Shown: piece after piece, positions 12,548-23,378 of the stretch
Layout: every line of letters begins with the position of its first letter
Numbering within the stretch: the first letter of the stretch is position 1
Source of the DNA: Antilocapra americana
Taxonomy: Eukaryota > Chordata > Mammalia > Artiodactyla > Antilocapridae
DNA length: 64,000 nt
Assembly (NCBI GenBank): GCA_007570785.1
Contig: ML661796.1
Coordinates: forward strand, 1,544,284 to 1,608,283
Direction: 5' to 3'
Translations under genes and position numbers: made by a program
Notes under the pieces: model-generated
Seen by the model: only the letters and a program-made list of their open reading frames with translations
What the model was told of the DNA's origin: nothing
Database searches by the model: none

Positions 12548-12880
12548 CTACATCTGCCTCTTTATCCCTGCCCTGAAAATAGGTTCATCTGTACCATTTT
12601 TATAGATTCCACATGTGTGTGTTAATATACGATATTTGTTTTTCTCTTTCTGATTTACTTCACTCTGTGTGATAGACACTAGGTCCATTCGCATCACTAC
12701 AATTAACCCAATTCTGTTCCTTTTAATGGCCAAGTAATATTCCATTGTACATATGTACCACATCTTCTTTATCCATTCATCTGTCATTGGACATCTAGGT
12801 TGCTTCCATGTTCTAGCTATTGTAAATAGTGCTGCAGTGAACACTGGGGTGCAGGTATCTTTTCAAATTACGGTTTTCTC
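12548..12880 (-). pseudogene. L1 ORF2 C-terminal fragment
   Basis: An uninterrupted frame of 98 codons at 12548-12844 encodes the extreme C-terminal part of L1 ORF2p, downstream of the reverse transcriptase. Its DEWIKKMWYICTMEYYLAIK stretch is typical of the family. Endonuclease and catalytic reverse-transcriptase parts are absent, so it is inactive. It is part of the L1 split by BovB insertions. Confidence 0.85.
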
Positions 12881-12892
12881 TGGGTGTACGCC

Positions 12893-13091
12893 ACAAAGAA
12901 AGTGAAAGTTGCTCAGTCACGTACAACTCTTTATGACCCCATGGACTACACAGTCCATGGAATTCTCCAGGCCAGAATACTGGAATGGGTAACCTTTCCC
13001 TTCTCCAGAGGGTCTTCCCAACCCAGGGATCGAACCCAGGTCACCCACATTGCAGGTGGTTTCTTTACCAGCTGAGCCACCAGGGAAGCCC
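12893..13091 (-). mobile_element. Bov-tA/BovA SINE in L1 ORF2
   Basis: A complete-looking reverse SINE, ending on the right with 'ccaccagggaagccc'. A 12-bp target-site duplication flanks it (12881-12892 and 13092-13103, tgggtgtaygcc, one mismatch), and both copies are L1 sequence. Confidence 0.95.
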
Positions 13092-13111
13092 TGGGTGTAT
13101 GCCGTAGTGCA

Positions 13112-13600
13112 TAAAAAGGCAAAGACATCATTTTGTTGACAAAGGTCCCTATAGTCAAGGCTATGGTCTTCGGTAGTCATGTACGGATGTGAAAGCTGGA
13201 CCATAAAGAAGGCTGTGCACTGGAAAATTGATGCTTTTGAACTGTGGTGCTGGAGAACATTCTTGAGAGTATCTTGGACAGCAAGAAGATCAAATCAGTC
13301 AATCTTAAAGGAAATGAACCCTGAATAGTCATTGGAAGGACTGATGCTGAAGCTGAAGCTCCGATACTTTGGCCACCTGATGCAAACAGACAACTTATTG
13401 GAAAAGACCCTGATTTGGGGAAAGATTGGAGGCAGAAGGAGAAGAGGGTGACAGAGGATAAGATGGTTGGATGGCATCACCAATTCAGTGGGCATGAACT
13501 TGGATTAACTATGGGAGATGGTGTGGGACAGAGAAGCCAGGCGCGCTACAGTCCATGGGGTCGCAAAGAGTCAGACACGACTTGGCAACTGAACAATAAT
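13112..13600 (+). mobile_element. BovB LINE copy 1, 3' end
   Basis: Follows the last part of BovB ORF2 and the 3' end (gtccatggggtcgcaaagag, then a degenerate (ACTGA)-type end). It is 5'-truncated within ORF2. L1 resumes directly after it at about 13601. No clear target duplication was found, and about 20 bp of L1 seem to be missing at the junction. Confidence 0.9.
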
Positions 13601-13651
13601 GACAATGGTAGTTCTATTTTTAGCTTTTAAAGATCCTTAGTACTGTTCTCA

Positions 13652-14766
13652 TACTGTATGTCAAGGCTGTATATTGCCATCCTGCTTTAACTTACATGCA
13701 GAATGAGTGATACTTGCTTAGTCGTGTCCAACTCTTTGCGACCTTATGGACTGTAGCCCACCAGGCTCCTCTGTCTGTGGAATTCTTGAGGCAAGAATAC
13801 TGGAGTGGGTAGTCATTCCCTTCTCCAGGGAGCATCCCAATCCAGGGATTGAACCTGGGTCTCCTACATTGCAGGAAGATTCTTTATTGTTAGAGTCACC
13901 AGTGACAATATGCAAAATTCCAGGCTGGTTGACTCATAAACTAGAGTCAACATTGCTGGGAGAAATATCAACAACCTCAGATATGCAGATGACACAACTC
14001 TAATGGTAGAAAGCAAAGAGGAACTAAAGAGATTCTTGATGAGGGTTAAACAGGATAGTGGAAAAGCTGGCTTAAAACTCAACATTCAAAAAACTAAGAT
14101 TATGGCATCCAGTCCCATCACTTCATGGCAAATAGATGGTAGAAAAGTGGAAACTGTGACAGATTTTATTTACTTAGGCTCCAGAATCACTGTGGAAAGT
14201 GACTACAACCACGAAATTAAAAGATGCTTGCTCCTTGGAAGAAAAGCTATTACAAACCTAGACAGCATATTAAGAAGCAGAGACATCACTTTGGTGACAA
14301 ATGTCCACATGGCCATAGTTATGGGTTTTCCAGTAGTTATGCATAGATGTGAGAGTTGGACCATAAAGAAGGCTGAGCAGTGAAGAACTGATGTTTTTGA
14401 GCTGTGGTGCTGGAGAAGACTCTTGAGAGTCGCTTGGACATGAAGAAAATCAAACCTGTCCATCCTAAAGGAAATGAACTCTGAGCATTCATTGGAGGGA
14501 ATGATACTAAAGCTGAAGCTCCAATAATTTGGCTACTTGATGTGAAGAGCAAACTCACTGGAAAAGACCCTGATGCTATGTAAAATTGAGGGCAGGAGGA
14601 GAAGAGGGTGACAGAGGATGAGATGGTTGAATGGCATCATAGATTCAATGGACATGAGTTTGAGCAAACTCCAGGAGATAGTGAAGAACAGGGAAGCCTG
14701 GCATGCTGCAGTTCATGGGGTCACAAAGAGTCGAATATGACTTAGGGACTGAGCAACAACAACAAA
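13652..14766 (+). mobile_element. BovB LINE copy 2, RT domain to 3' end
   Basis: 5'-truncated in the reverse-transcriptase region. The codons of the catalytic YADD motif are present at 13982-13993, followed by a 126-codon frame (14003-14383) and the usual BovB 3' end. An 11-bp duplication tacwgttctca flanks it (13641-13651 and 14767-14777) and is L1 sequence on both sides. A reverse Bov-tA lies inside at 13705-13907. The frame is broken and the element is dead. Confidence 0.9.
13705..13907 (-). mobile_element. Bov-tA/BovA SINE inside BovB copy 2
   Basis: Reverse SINE with the BovB-like tail left (cttagtcgtgtccaactc) and head right. An 11-bp duplication of BovB sequence flanks it, acatgcagaat at 13694-13704 and atatgcaaaat at 13908-13918, with two mismatches. 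BovB text resumes immediately after. Confidence 0.85.
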
Positions 14767-17098
14767 TACAGTTCTCAGTAGTGGATGTATCAATTCACGT
14801 TCCCATCAAAAGAGTGAGAGTATTCCCTTCTCTCCACACCCTCTCCAGTATATATTGTTTGTAGATTTTCTGATGAAGACCATTCTGATTAGTGGAGAAG
14901 GAAATGGCAAACCAGTTCAGTATTCTTGCCTTGAGAACCCCACGAACAATATGAAAAGGCAAAAATGTATGACACTGAAAGATGAACTCCCCAGGTCAGT
15001 AGATGCCTATATGATACTGGAGAAGAGTGGAGAACTAACTCCAGAAAGAATGAAGAGACAGAGCCAAAGTGAAAACAGCACCAACTTGTGGATGTGACTG
15101 GTGATGGAAGTAAAGTCTGATATTGTAAAGAACAATATTGCATAGGAACCTGAAATGTTAGGTCCATGATTCAAGGTAAATTGGAAGTGGTCAAACAGGA
15201 GATGGCAAGAGAACATCAGCATTTTAGGAGTCTGTGAATGAAAATGGATTGGAATGGCGAATTTAATTCAGATGACCATTATATCTACTACTGTGGGCAA
15301 GAATCTCTTAGAAGAAGTGGAGTAACCCTGATAGTCAGGAAAAGAGTCCGAAATGCAGTACTTGGATGCAATCTCAAAAATGACAGAATGATTTCTATTT
15401 GTCCAAGGCAAACCATTCAGTATAACAATAATCCAAGTCTAGGCCTCAACCACTGATGCTGAAGAAGCAGAATTTGAATGGTTCTATGATAACCTAAAAG
15501 ACCTTCTAGAACTAACACCCAAAAGAGATTTCCTTTTCGTCATAGGGGATTGGAATGCAAAAGTAGAAAGTCGAGATACCTGGAGCAACAGGCACGTTTG
15601 GCCTTGGATTACAGAATGAAGCAGGGCAAATGCTAACAGAGTTTTGCCAAGAGAACGCACAAGTTACAGCAAACATCCTCTTCCAACAACACAAGAGAAG
15701 ACTCTACAAATGGACATCACCAGATGGCCAATACCGAAATTAGATTGATTTTATTCTTTGTAGCTGAAGATGGAGAAGCTCTGTACAGTCAGCAAACACA
15801 AGACTTGGAGCTGACTGTGGCTCAGATCATGAACTCTTTCCTGTAAAATTCAGATGTAAATTGAAGAAAGTAGGGAAAACCACTAGGCCATTCAGGCATG
15901 ACCTAAATCAAATTCTTTATGATTACACAGAGAAAGGGACAAATGGATTCAAGGGAATAGATCTGGTAGACATAGTGCCTGAAGAACTATGGACAGAGGT
16001 TCCTAACATTGTACAGGAGGCAGTGATTAAGGCTATCCCCAAGAAAAAGAAATGCAGAAAGGCAAAATGGTTGTCTGAGGAGGCCTTACAAATAGCTGAA
16101 AGAGAAGAGAAAGGCAAAGGAGAAAAGGAAAGCTATACCCATCTGAACTCAGAGTTCTAAAGAATAGCAAGGGGAGATAAGAAAGCCTTCCTCAGTGATC
16201 AATACAAAAAAAAATAGAGTAAAACAATAGATTGGGAAAGACTAGAGATCTCATCAAGAAAATTAGAGAAACCAAGGGAAATTTTCTAGCAAGGTAGCCA
16301 CAATAAAGGATAGAAATTGTATGGACCTAACAGAAGTAGAATATATTGAGAACAGTTGGCAAGAATACACAGAAAAACTATACAAAAAAGATCTTAAAGG
16401 CACAGATAACCATGACGGTGTGATCACTCACCTACAGCCAGACATCCTGGAGCCCGAAGTCAAGTGGGCCTTAGGAAGCATCACTACAAACAAAGCAAGT
16501 GGAGGTGATGGAATTCCATTTGAGATATTTCAAATCATGAAAGACGACACTGTGAAAGTGCTGCACTCAATATGCCAGCAAATTCGGAAAACTCAGCAGT
16601 GGCCACAAGATGGGAAAAGGTCAGTTTTCATTCCAATCCCAAAGAAAGGCAATGCCAAAGAATGTTCAAACTACCACACAATTGTGCTCATCTCACACAC
16701 TAGCAAAGTAATGCTCAAAATTCTCCAAGCAAGGCTTCAACAGTATGTGAACTGAGAAATTCCAGATGTTCAAGCTGGTTTTAGAAAAGGCAGAGGAACA
16801 AGAGATCAAATTGCCAACATCTGTTGGATCATAGAAAAAGCTAGAGAGTTCCAGGAAAACATCTACTTCTGCTTCATTGACTATGCCAAAGCCTTTGACT
16901 GTGTGGATCACAACAAACTGTGGAAAGTTCTTAAAGAGATGGAAATACCAGACCACCTTATCTGCCTCCTGAGACATCTGTATGCAGGTCAAGAAGCAAC
17001 ACTTAGAATTGAACATGGAACAAGGGACTCGTTCCAAATTGGGAAAGGAGTATGTCAAAGCTGTATATTGTCACCCTGCTTATTTAACTTATTTGCAG

Positions 17099-18507
17099 AG
17101 TCAGTCAGTTCAGTTGCTCAGTTGTGCCCAACTCTTTGCGACACCATGGACTGCAGCACACCAGGCTTCCCTGTCCATCACCAAATCCTGGAGCTTGCTC
17201 AAACTCATGTCCATTGAGTCGGTGATGCCATCCAACCATCTCATCCTCTGTCAGCTGCTTCTCCTCCTGCCTTCAATCATTCCCAGCATGGGGGTCTTTT
17301 CAATGAGTCAGTTATTCCCATCATGTTTGGAGTTTCAGCTTCAGCATCAGTCCTTCCAATGAATATTCAGTACTGATTTCCTTTAGGATTGAATGGTTTA
17401 TCTTGCAGTCCAAGGAACTCTCAAGAGTCTTCTCCAACAGCACAGTTCAAAAGCTTCAATCCTTCGGTGTTCAGCTTTCTTTATAGTCCAACTCTCACAT
17501 CCATACATGACTACTGGAAAAACAGTAGCCTTGAGTAGATGGACTTTGTTGGCAAAGTAATGTCTCTGCTTGTTAATATGCTGTCTAGGTTTGTCATAGC
17601 TTTTCTTCCAAGGAGCAAGCATCTTTTAATTTCATGGCTGCAGTCACCATCTGCAGTGATTTTGGAGCCCAAGAAAATAAAGTCTTGTTGCCATTTCCAT
17701 TGTTTCCCTATCTATTTGTCATGAAGCGATGGGGCCAGATGCCATGATCTTGGTTTTCTGAATGTTGAGCTTTAAGCCAGCTTTTTCATGCTTCTCTTTC
17801 ACCCTCATCAAGAGGCTCTTAGTTCCTCTTCACTTTCTGCCATAAGGGTGGTATCATCTGCATATCTGAGATTATTGATATTTCTCCTGGCAATCTTGAT
17901 TCTAGCTTGTGCTTCATCCAGCCTGGCATTTCACATGGTGTACTCTGCCTTTAAGTTAAATATGCAGGGTGACAATATACAGCTTTGACATACTCCTTTC
18001 CCAATTTGGAACCAGTCCGTTCTTCCATGTCTGGTTCTGTTGCCTCTTGACCAGCATACAGATTTCTCAGGAGGCTGGTAAGGTGGTCTGGTATTCCCAT
18101 ATCTTGAAGAAATCACCACAGTTTGTTGTGATCTATACAGTGTTGTTGCCTGGAGAATCCCAGGGACAGTGGAGCCTACTGGGCTGCTGTCAATAGGGTT
18201 GCACAGAGTTGGATACGACTGAAGTGACTTAGCAGCAGCAGCAGCATACAGTCAAAGGCTTTGAGGTAATCAATAAAGCAGAAGTAGATGTTTTTCTGGA
18301 ATTCTCTTGCTTTTTCTGTGATCCAGTGGGTGTTGGCAATTTGATCTCTTGTTCCTCTGCCTTTCCTAAATCCAGCTTGAACATCTGTAAGGTCTTGGTT
18401 CATGTACTGTTGATGACTGGCTTGGAGAATTTTGAGCATTACTTTTCTAGCATGTGAGATGAGTGCAATTTTCTGGTCGTCTGAACATTCTTTGCCATTG
18501 CCCTTCT
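17099..18507 (-). mobile_element. BovB LINE copy 4, antisense inside copy 3
   Basis: Its 3' end is on the left (gagtcagtcagttcagttgc) and it is 5'-truncated on the right near 'ttgcccttct'. BovB copy 3 stops at tgcagag (17092-17098) and resumes from the same word near 18518, so the element duplicated BovB sequence. The duplication is decayed, about 11 of 15 matching over a longer alignment. It carries a Bov-tA 3' fragment at 18142-18245. Confidence 0.9.
18142..18245 (+). mobile_element. Bov-tA SINE 3' fragment inside BovB copy 4
   Basis: A 5'-truncated SINE with the (AGC)n-type tail (gacttagcagcagcagcagc). The 7-bp word atacagt (18135-18141 and 18246-18252) flanks it. This is the innermost layer of the stack. 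Confidence 0.9.
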
Positions 18508-19659
18508 AATGTCTATGCAGAGTACATCATGTGAAATGCCAGGCAGGATGAAGCACAAGCTGGACTCGAGATTGCTGGGAGAAATATAGGTAACCTCAGA
18601 TATGCAGATGACATCACCCTTATGGCAGAAAGTGTAGAAGAACTAAAGAGCCTCTTGATGAAAGTGAAAGAGGAGTGTGAAAGAGCTGGCTTAAAACTCA
18701 ACATTCAGAAAACCAAGATCGTGGCATCTGGTCCCACTGCTTCGTGGCAAATAGATGGGGAAACAATGGAAATGGTGACAGAGTTTCTCTTCCTGGCCTC
18801 CAAAATCACTGCAGATGGTGACTGCAGCCATGAAATTAAAAGGCAATTGCTCCTTGGAAGAAAAGCTATGACAAACCTAGACAGCATATTAAAAAGCAGA
18901 TATATTGCTTTGCTGACAAAGGTCTGTCTAGTTAAAGTTATGGCTGTTCCAGTAGTCATGTATAGATGTAAGAGTTGGACCATGAAGAAAGCTGAGCATG
19001 GAGGAATTGATGCTTTTGAAATGTGGTGTTGGAGAAAACAGTTGAGAGTCCCTTGGACTGCAAGGAGATCAAAACAGTCCATCCTCAAGGAAATCAGTCC
19101 TGAATATTCATTGGAAGGACTGATGCTGAAGCTGAAACTCCAAAACTTTGGCCACCTTATGGGAATAACTGACTCATTCAAAAGACCCTGATGCTGGGAA
19201 TGATTGAAGGCAGGAGGAGAAGAGGCCAACAGAGGATGAGATGGTTGGATGGCATCACTGATTTGATGGACATGAATTTGAGCAAGCTCTTGGAGTTGGT
19301 GATGGGCAGGGAAGCCTGGAGTGCTGCAGTCCATGGGGCTGCAAAGAGTCGAACAGGACTGAGCTACTGAACTGAACTGATTCTGGTTAGGATGAGGTGA
19401 TACTTCATTGTAGGTTTGATTTGCATTTCTCTGATAATTAGGGATGTTTAGCATTTTTTCATTTATTTGTTGTCCATCTGTATGTCTTTTTTGAGAAATG
19501 TCTATTTAGCTCTTCCACTTATTTTGTGATTGGGTTTTTTGTTTTTTAATATTGAACTGTTTTAATATTTTGGAGATTAACCTCTTGTCAGTTGCTTTGT
19601 TTGCAAATATTTTCTCCCATTCCGAGTGGTTTTTTTTTTGTCATTCTTACCTTGTCAGT

Positions 19660-19770
19660 GAAGATACTGTGGTAAAGAGAAGTTAAGTAACTTGCCTTAG
19701 GCCACATAGATAGTAGGTTGAAGAGCTAGAATTTGAAACCAAGGAGGCTGGATTGCAATTCAGAATCTAT
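19660..19770 (-). mobile_element. MIR SINE, antisense
   Basis: Reads as reversed MIR: 'agttaagtaacttgcc', 'ggccacatagatagtagg', 'gctagaatttgaaacc'. A diverged fragment next to the L1 edge. Confidence 0.75.
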
Positions 19771-19870
19771 GCATGTGTATATGCATGTACATGCATGTGT
19801 GCATACATACATATACACTATACTCATCTCTCTCTGTGTGTTGGCTCTATCTACCTGCCTACCTACCTAA
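19771..19870. repeat. Alternating purine-pyrimidine tract and ACCT-type repeat
   Basis: A tgcatgta/catacata-rich stretch at about 19771-19817, then a short TCTC/TGTG part, then (ACCT)n at about 19854-19868. The first part strictly alternates purine and pyrimidine over many bases, which favours left-handed DNA in principle. Confidence 0.6.
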
Positions 19871-19929
19871 CTGATTGCCATAATATCCTAGAGGAGTGGT
19901 CTCTACATTCTACCTTTTTTTTAGTGTAA

Positions 19930-20580
19930 TATCTGGTGTTATATTTGTCGTGGTTCAAATTCCAATTCCAGTATTACCTAACTGCACCTACGTTTTATCA
20001 CTTATAAAATGTGGGCAATAACCGTACCCACTTTTGTCACCTAGGATTCTTGGTTGCAAGCAACAGCAACCAACTCTAGTTAACATAAGAAAAATAGACA
20101 ATTTCTTAGAAGGATATGAGGAAGGCTGGCAAATCAGGCTCAGAAAATGGCAGAAACCAAAGAAAATTGCACAACCAGGTTAGGTACGCTTCCAAAAGTC
20201 CTCGACTCTGACAGCCACATTGGCACCTCCATCACTGATTATTTGATGTCTCTACTGCTGAAAGGCAATACTCATTTCTGTTGCTATGAACTTGATGAAA
20301 TTATCAAATTCACCCAGTTTAGGGCACTTGCTCATGCCCTAGTCCAAGGAACAAGGATTGTCTAGATCTGGCAGTGGGATTCTGCCTTTCATGAAGATTC
20401 ACTCAATGGTAGTGTTTCCAAAAATGGGGGGAAATGGTCAGAACAACTAAAAAGTTTTAGATTAAAAGCAAATCAAAAGAAAATGAGAGAAACAGAAACT
20501 ACTGGGAAAATTCTACACTTCACCTCATAGGGTTATTGAAAGGATTAAATGAGCATGTAGTAAGAAATATGTTACTCTTA
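19930..20580 (+). mobile_element. MIR SINE split by an unresolved old repeat
   Basis: MIR text runs at about 19945-20040 (cacttataaaatgtgggcaa) and resumes at about 20515-20580 with 'acctcatagggttattgaaaggatt'. Between them, about 20041-20510, is a block starting 'ggattcttggttgcaagcaa' that looks like an ancient interspersed repeat I cannot name. It has a 72-codon frame with no known features. Confidence 0.55.
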
Positions 20581-20592
20581 CCTTTTATTATT

Positions 20593-21230
20593 CAGTTCAG
20601 TTCAGTCGCTGTCATGTCCAACTCTTTGTGACCCCATGGACTGCAGCACTTCAGGCTTCCCTGTCCATCACCAACTCCCAGAGTTTACTCAAATGCATGT
20701 CCATTGAGTCAGTGATGCCATCCAACCATCTCATCCTCTGTCATCGCCTTCTCCTCCCGCCTTCAATTTTTCCCAGCATCAGATCCCAGGGTCTTGTCCA
20801 TTGAGTCAGTTCTTCACATCGGGTGGCCAAAGTATTGGAATTTCAGCTTTGTCATCAGTACTTCCAATGAATATTCAGAACTGATTCCCTGAAGATGGAC
20901 TGGTTAGATCTCCTTGCTGTCCAAGGAACTCTCAACAGTATTCTCCAACACCACAGTTCAAAAGCATCAATTGTTCGGTGCTCAGTTTTCTTCATAGTCT
21001 AACTCTCACATCCATACATGACTACTGGAAAAACCACAGCCGTGACTAGACAGATCTTTGTTGCCAATGTAACGTCTCTGGTTTTTAATAAGCTGTCAAG
21101 GTTGGTCATAGCTTTTCTTCCAAGGAGCAAGCGTCTTTTAATTTCATGGCTGCAGTCACCATCTGCAGTGATTTTGGAGCCCAAAAATATAAAGTCTGTC
21201 ACTGTTTCCCCATGTATTTGCCATCTATTT
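20593..21230 (-). mobile_element. BovB LINE copy, antisense (left arm of inverted pair)
   Basis: The 3' end is on the left (cagttcagttcagtcgctg) and it is 5'-truncated in the reverse-transcriptase part on the right. A 13-bp duplication accttttaytatt flanks it (20580-20592 and 21231-21243, one mismatch). A third copy of that word is at 21261-21273. Confidence 0.92.
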
Positions 21231-21291
21231 ACCTTTTACTATTTTATTATTTACTGAATTACCTTTTATTATTACTTATATATTATTTTGT

Positions 21292-22033
21292 AGAGCTTCT
21301 TGATAAAAGTGAAAGAGGAGAGTGAAAAAGTTGGCTTAAACCTCAACATTCAGAAAACTAAGATCATTGCATCCCGTCCCATCACTTCATGGCAAATAGA
21401 TGGGGAAACAGTGGACACAGTGGCTGACTTTATTTTGGGGCGGCTCCAAAATCACTGCAGATGGTGACTGCAGCCATGAAATTAAAAGGACACTTGCTCC
21501 TTGGAAGGAAAGTTATGACCAGCCTAGATTGCATATTAAAAAGCAGAGACATTACTTTGCCAACAAAGGTCTGTCTAGTCAAGGCTGTGGTTTTTCCAGT
21601 AGTCATGTATGGATGTGAGAGTTGGACTCTAAAGAAAGCTGAGCACCAAAGAATTTATGCTTTTAAGCTGTAGTGTTGGAGAAGACTCTTGAGAGTTCCT
21701 TGGACTGCAAGGAGATCCAACCAGCCCATCCTAAGGAGATCAGTTCTGAGTGTTCACTGGAAGGACTGATGTCGAACCTGAAACTCCAATATTTTGGCCA
21801 CCTGATGCGAAGAGCTGACTCATTGGAAAAGACCCTGATGCTGGGAAAGATTGAAGGCAGTAGTAGAAGGGGATGACAGAGGATGAGATGGTTGGATGGC
21901 ATCACCGACTCAATGGACATTAGTTTGGGTAAACTCCAGGAGTTGGTGATGAGCTGGGAGGCCTGCCATGTTACAGTCCCTGTGGTCACAAAAAGTTGGA
22001 CATAACTGAGCAACTGAACTGAACTGAACTGAA
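21292..22033 (+). mobile_element. BovB LINE copy, sense (right arm of inverted pair)
   Basis: 5'-truncated, ending in 'gaactgaactgaactgaa'. A 12-bp duplication atattrttttgt flanks it (21280-21291 and 22034-22045, one mismatch), so it inserted independently of its antisense neighbour. A 70-codon frame (21461-21673) and a 67-codon frame (21673-21876) are remnants of the ORF2 C-terminus. Confidence 0.92.
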
Positions 22034-22204
22034 ATATTGTTTTGTTGCACACTATAATATAGGACTGCCTTTTCACCTGTAAGTTTTGCCTTCTTGTCTA
22101 ATATTTTCCTGTGATGATTTCTAATTTTATTAATATTTGACTCTATTCCTACCAAGACAAATCTAGTTGGAATAGGAAAAATAATACATAGTTCAAACTT
22201 ATTT

Positions 22205-22400
22205 AAATGTATAGCACTTCATTTCATCTTCACAGCAACACTATGAGGTTGGAATTATTTTCTTCTATTTCTCAGTTGAGGAAATTGAGACTCAGAGAAT
22301 TATTGTAAATATTAATATCATCTGAGGTCACAGCTAGTTGATGGGTTTTTAAGTCCAAATCTTCTGACTTGTCTAGTACTTTTGCTCAGTACTGTGCCCA
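22205..22400 (-). mobile_element. MIR SINE, antisense
   Basis: Reversed MIR order: 'atcttcacagcaacactatg', 'gttgaggaaattgagactca', then 'ggtcacagctagttgatgg'. A short foreign-looking insertion lies at about 22304-22322. Confidence 0.8.
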
Positions 22401-22487
22401 GTCAGGGGAAGATGAGAAATTTCCCTCTAGTCTTAACTTCCTGTCCTTAGAGATGTTACATCCATCTTTCCAAATGTGTTATTGTGG

Positions 22488-22715
22488 TATAGTTTGGCTA
22501 TTAAGAGCACAGAACCAAATTTGAATTCTATTTCTACAAGTTCCTAACTGTGGGACTTTTGATAATTAAGTAACCTCTTTCAACCTAGGTTTTCTCATCT
22601 GTAGAATGGGGACACTAGCACCTCACTCAGAGTTACAATGAAGGTGATATTAGATAATGGATGAAAAGTACTTACCAAAGTTCTTGGCACTAAATTGTTC
22701 TCATTATTCAAGTAT
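22488..22715 (+). mobile_element. MIR SINE, nearly complete
   Basis: Reads through most of MIR, from 'ggctattaagagcacagaac' to 'aagttcttggcactaaattg', including 'tctcatctgtagaatgggga'. Confidence 0.85.
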
Positions 22716-22869
22716 TAATATTGCTGGATAAATGCAGAAGAGGGTGAGTAGAAGAAGCAAGGTGTTCACTGACATAATTATCTTGGTAGTTTAGACATCA
22801 CTCTCCTTTTCCTTTAATTACCCATATGTGTCTATGTATATTGTCTCTTTGCTTAGCTAACTTTTGATA

Positions 22870-22984
22870 GCCTTTTGAGGCCTAGCCTACCTAAGTTACA
22901 TTTCTCTATGAGGCCTTTTCATACTGGTCTATCCTCTATCAATCTCTCCCTTCTCTTCATGCCTACAGTGTCTGCATTGTCAGT
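22870..22984 (+). mobile_element. L2 LINE, 3' region fragment
   Basis: Resembles the L2 3' UTR segment around 'gaggcctagcctacctaagt' and 'ctatgaggccttttcatac'. It ends where a MER2-like transposon begins. Confidence 0.5.
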
Positions 22985-22985
22985 A

Positions 22986-23335
22986 CAGTCTTTCCTTGGT
23001 ATCTGTCAGAGATAGATTCCAGAACCCCCACTGATACCAAAATCTGTGGATGCTTAAGCCCCTTGTATAAAATGGCATATTTGCATATAACCTACTTGCA
23101 TCCTCCCATATACTTTAAATCATCTATAGAGTATTTATGATAACTAATACAATGTAAATACTATGTAAATAGTTATAAATACCATGTAAATGCTATATAA
23201 ATAGTTGCTGGGGTGTGGCAAACTCAAGCTTTACCTTTTGGATCATCTTTCTTGAATTTAAGAAAATATTTTCAATCTGTGATTAGTGGAATCTGCAGAT
23301 GTGAAAACTGTTGATAGAGAGGGTCGACTATACTG
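22986..23335. mobile_element. MER2-like Tigger DNA transposon (non-autonomous)
   Basis: Begins 'cagtctttccttggtatctg' and ends 'gagagggtcgactata', matching the recalled MER2 ends. The interior has the family's repeated 'aatgtaaatactatgtaaat' segment. TA dinucleotides abut both ends, as expected for Tigger target sites. Too short to encode a transposase. Confidence 0.85.
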
Positions 23336-23378
23336 TGTAACTCTGCACCTCTAAAATCTTTCGTATGGTTTTAGCTAG

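Larger units (their letters stand above)
15100..19300 (+). pseudogene. BovB ORF2 relic (endonuclease + reverse transcriptase)
   Basis: BovB ORF2p nicks target DNA and reverse-transcribes its own RNA there. The endonuclease motifs GDWN (about 15547-15558) and SDHEL (about 15822-15836) can still be read. A 99-codon frame lies at 15861-16160, a 144-codon frame with the front part of reverse transcriptase at 16321-16755 (ending at a stop after QQYVN), and a 189-codon frame at 18622-19191. The catalytic YADD codons are intact at 18601-18612. Several stops, frameshifts and the 1.4-kb inner insertion make it inactive. Confidence 0.85.
14893..19379 (+). mobile_element. BovB LINE copy 3, near full length, interrupted
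   Basis: Without the inner insertion (17099-18507), about 3.1 kb of BovB remain, close to the roughly 3.2 kb consensus length. It covers the 5' region, an apurinic-type endonuclease domain, reverse transcriptase and the 3' end. Host L1 flanks carry an 11-bp duplication, attctgattag (14882-14892) and attctggttag (19381-19391), with one mismatch; the exact right edge is uncertain by a base or two. Confidence 0.9.
12353..19645 (-). mobile_element. Artiodactyl L1 (L1_Art-like), split by four insertions
   Basis: Antisense L1 pieces lie at about 12353-12892, 13092-13111, 13601-13651, 14767-14892 and 19380-19645. Joined in order they read as one continuous L1 3' UTR and ORF2 end, so roughly 1 kb of L1 now spans 7.3 kb. 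The intruders are a Bov-tA and three sense BovB copies. Target-site duplications are visible for three of the four: tgggtgta-gcc, tac-gttctca and attctg-ttag, each with one mismatch at the dash. Confidence 0.85.

Noticed and set aside
18705..19454. Longest open frame, 249 codons on the minus strand
   Set aside because: It is the antisense of BovB copy 3 reverse-transcriptase and 3' sequence. The same antisense frame recurs in pieces at the other BovB copies.
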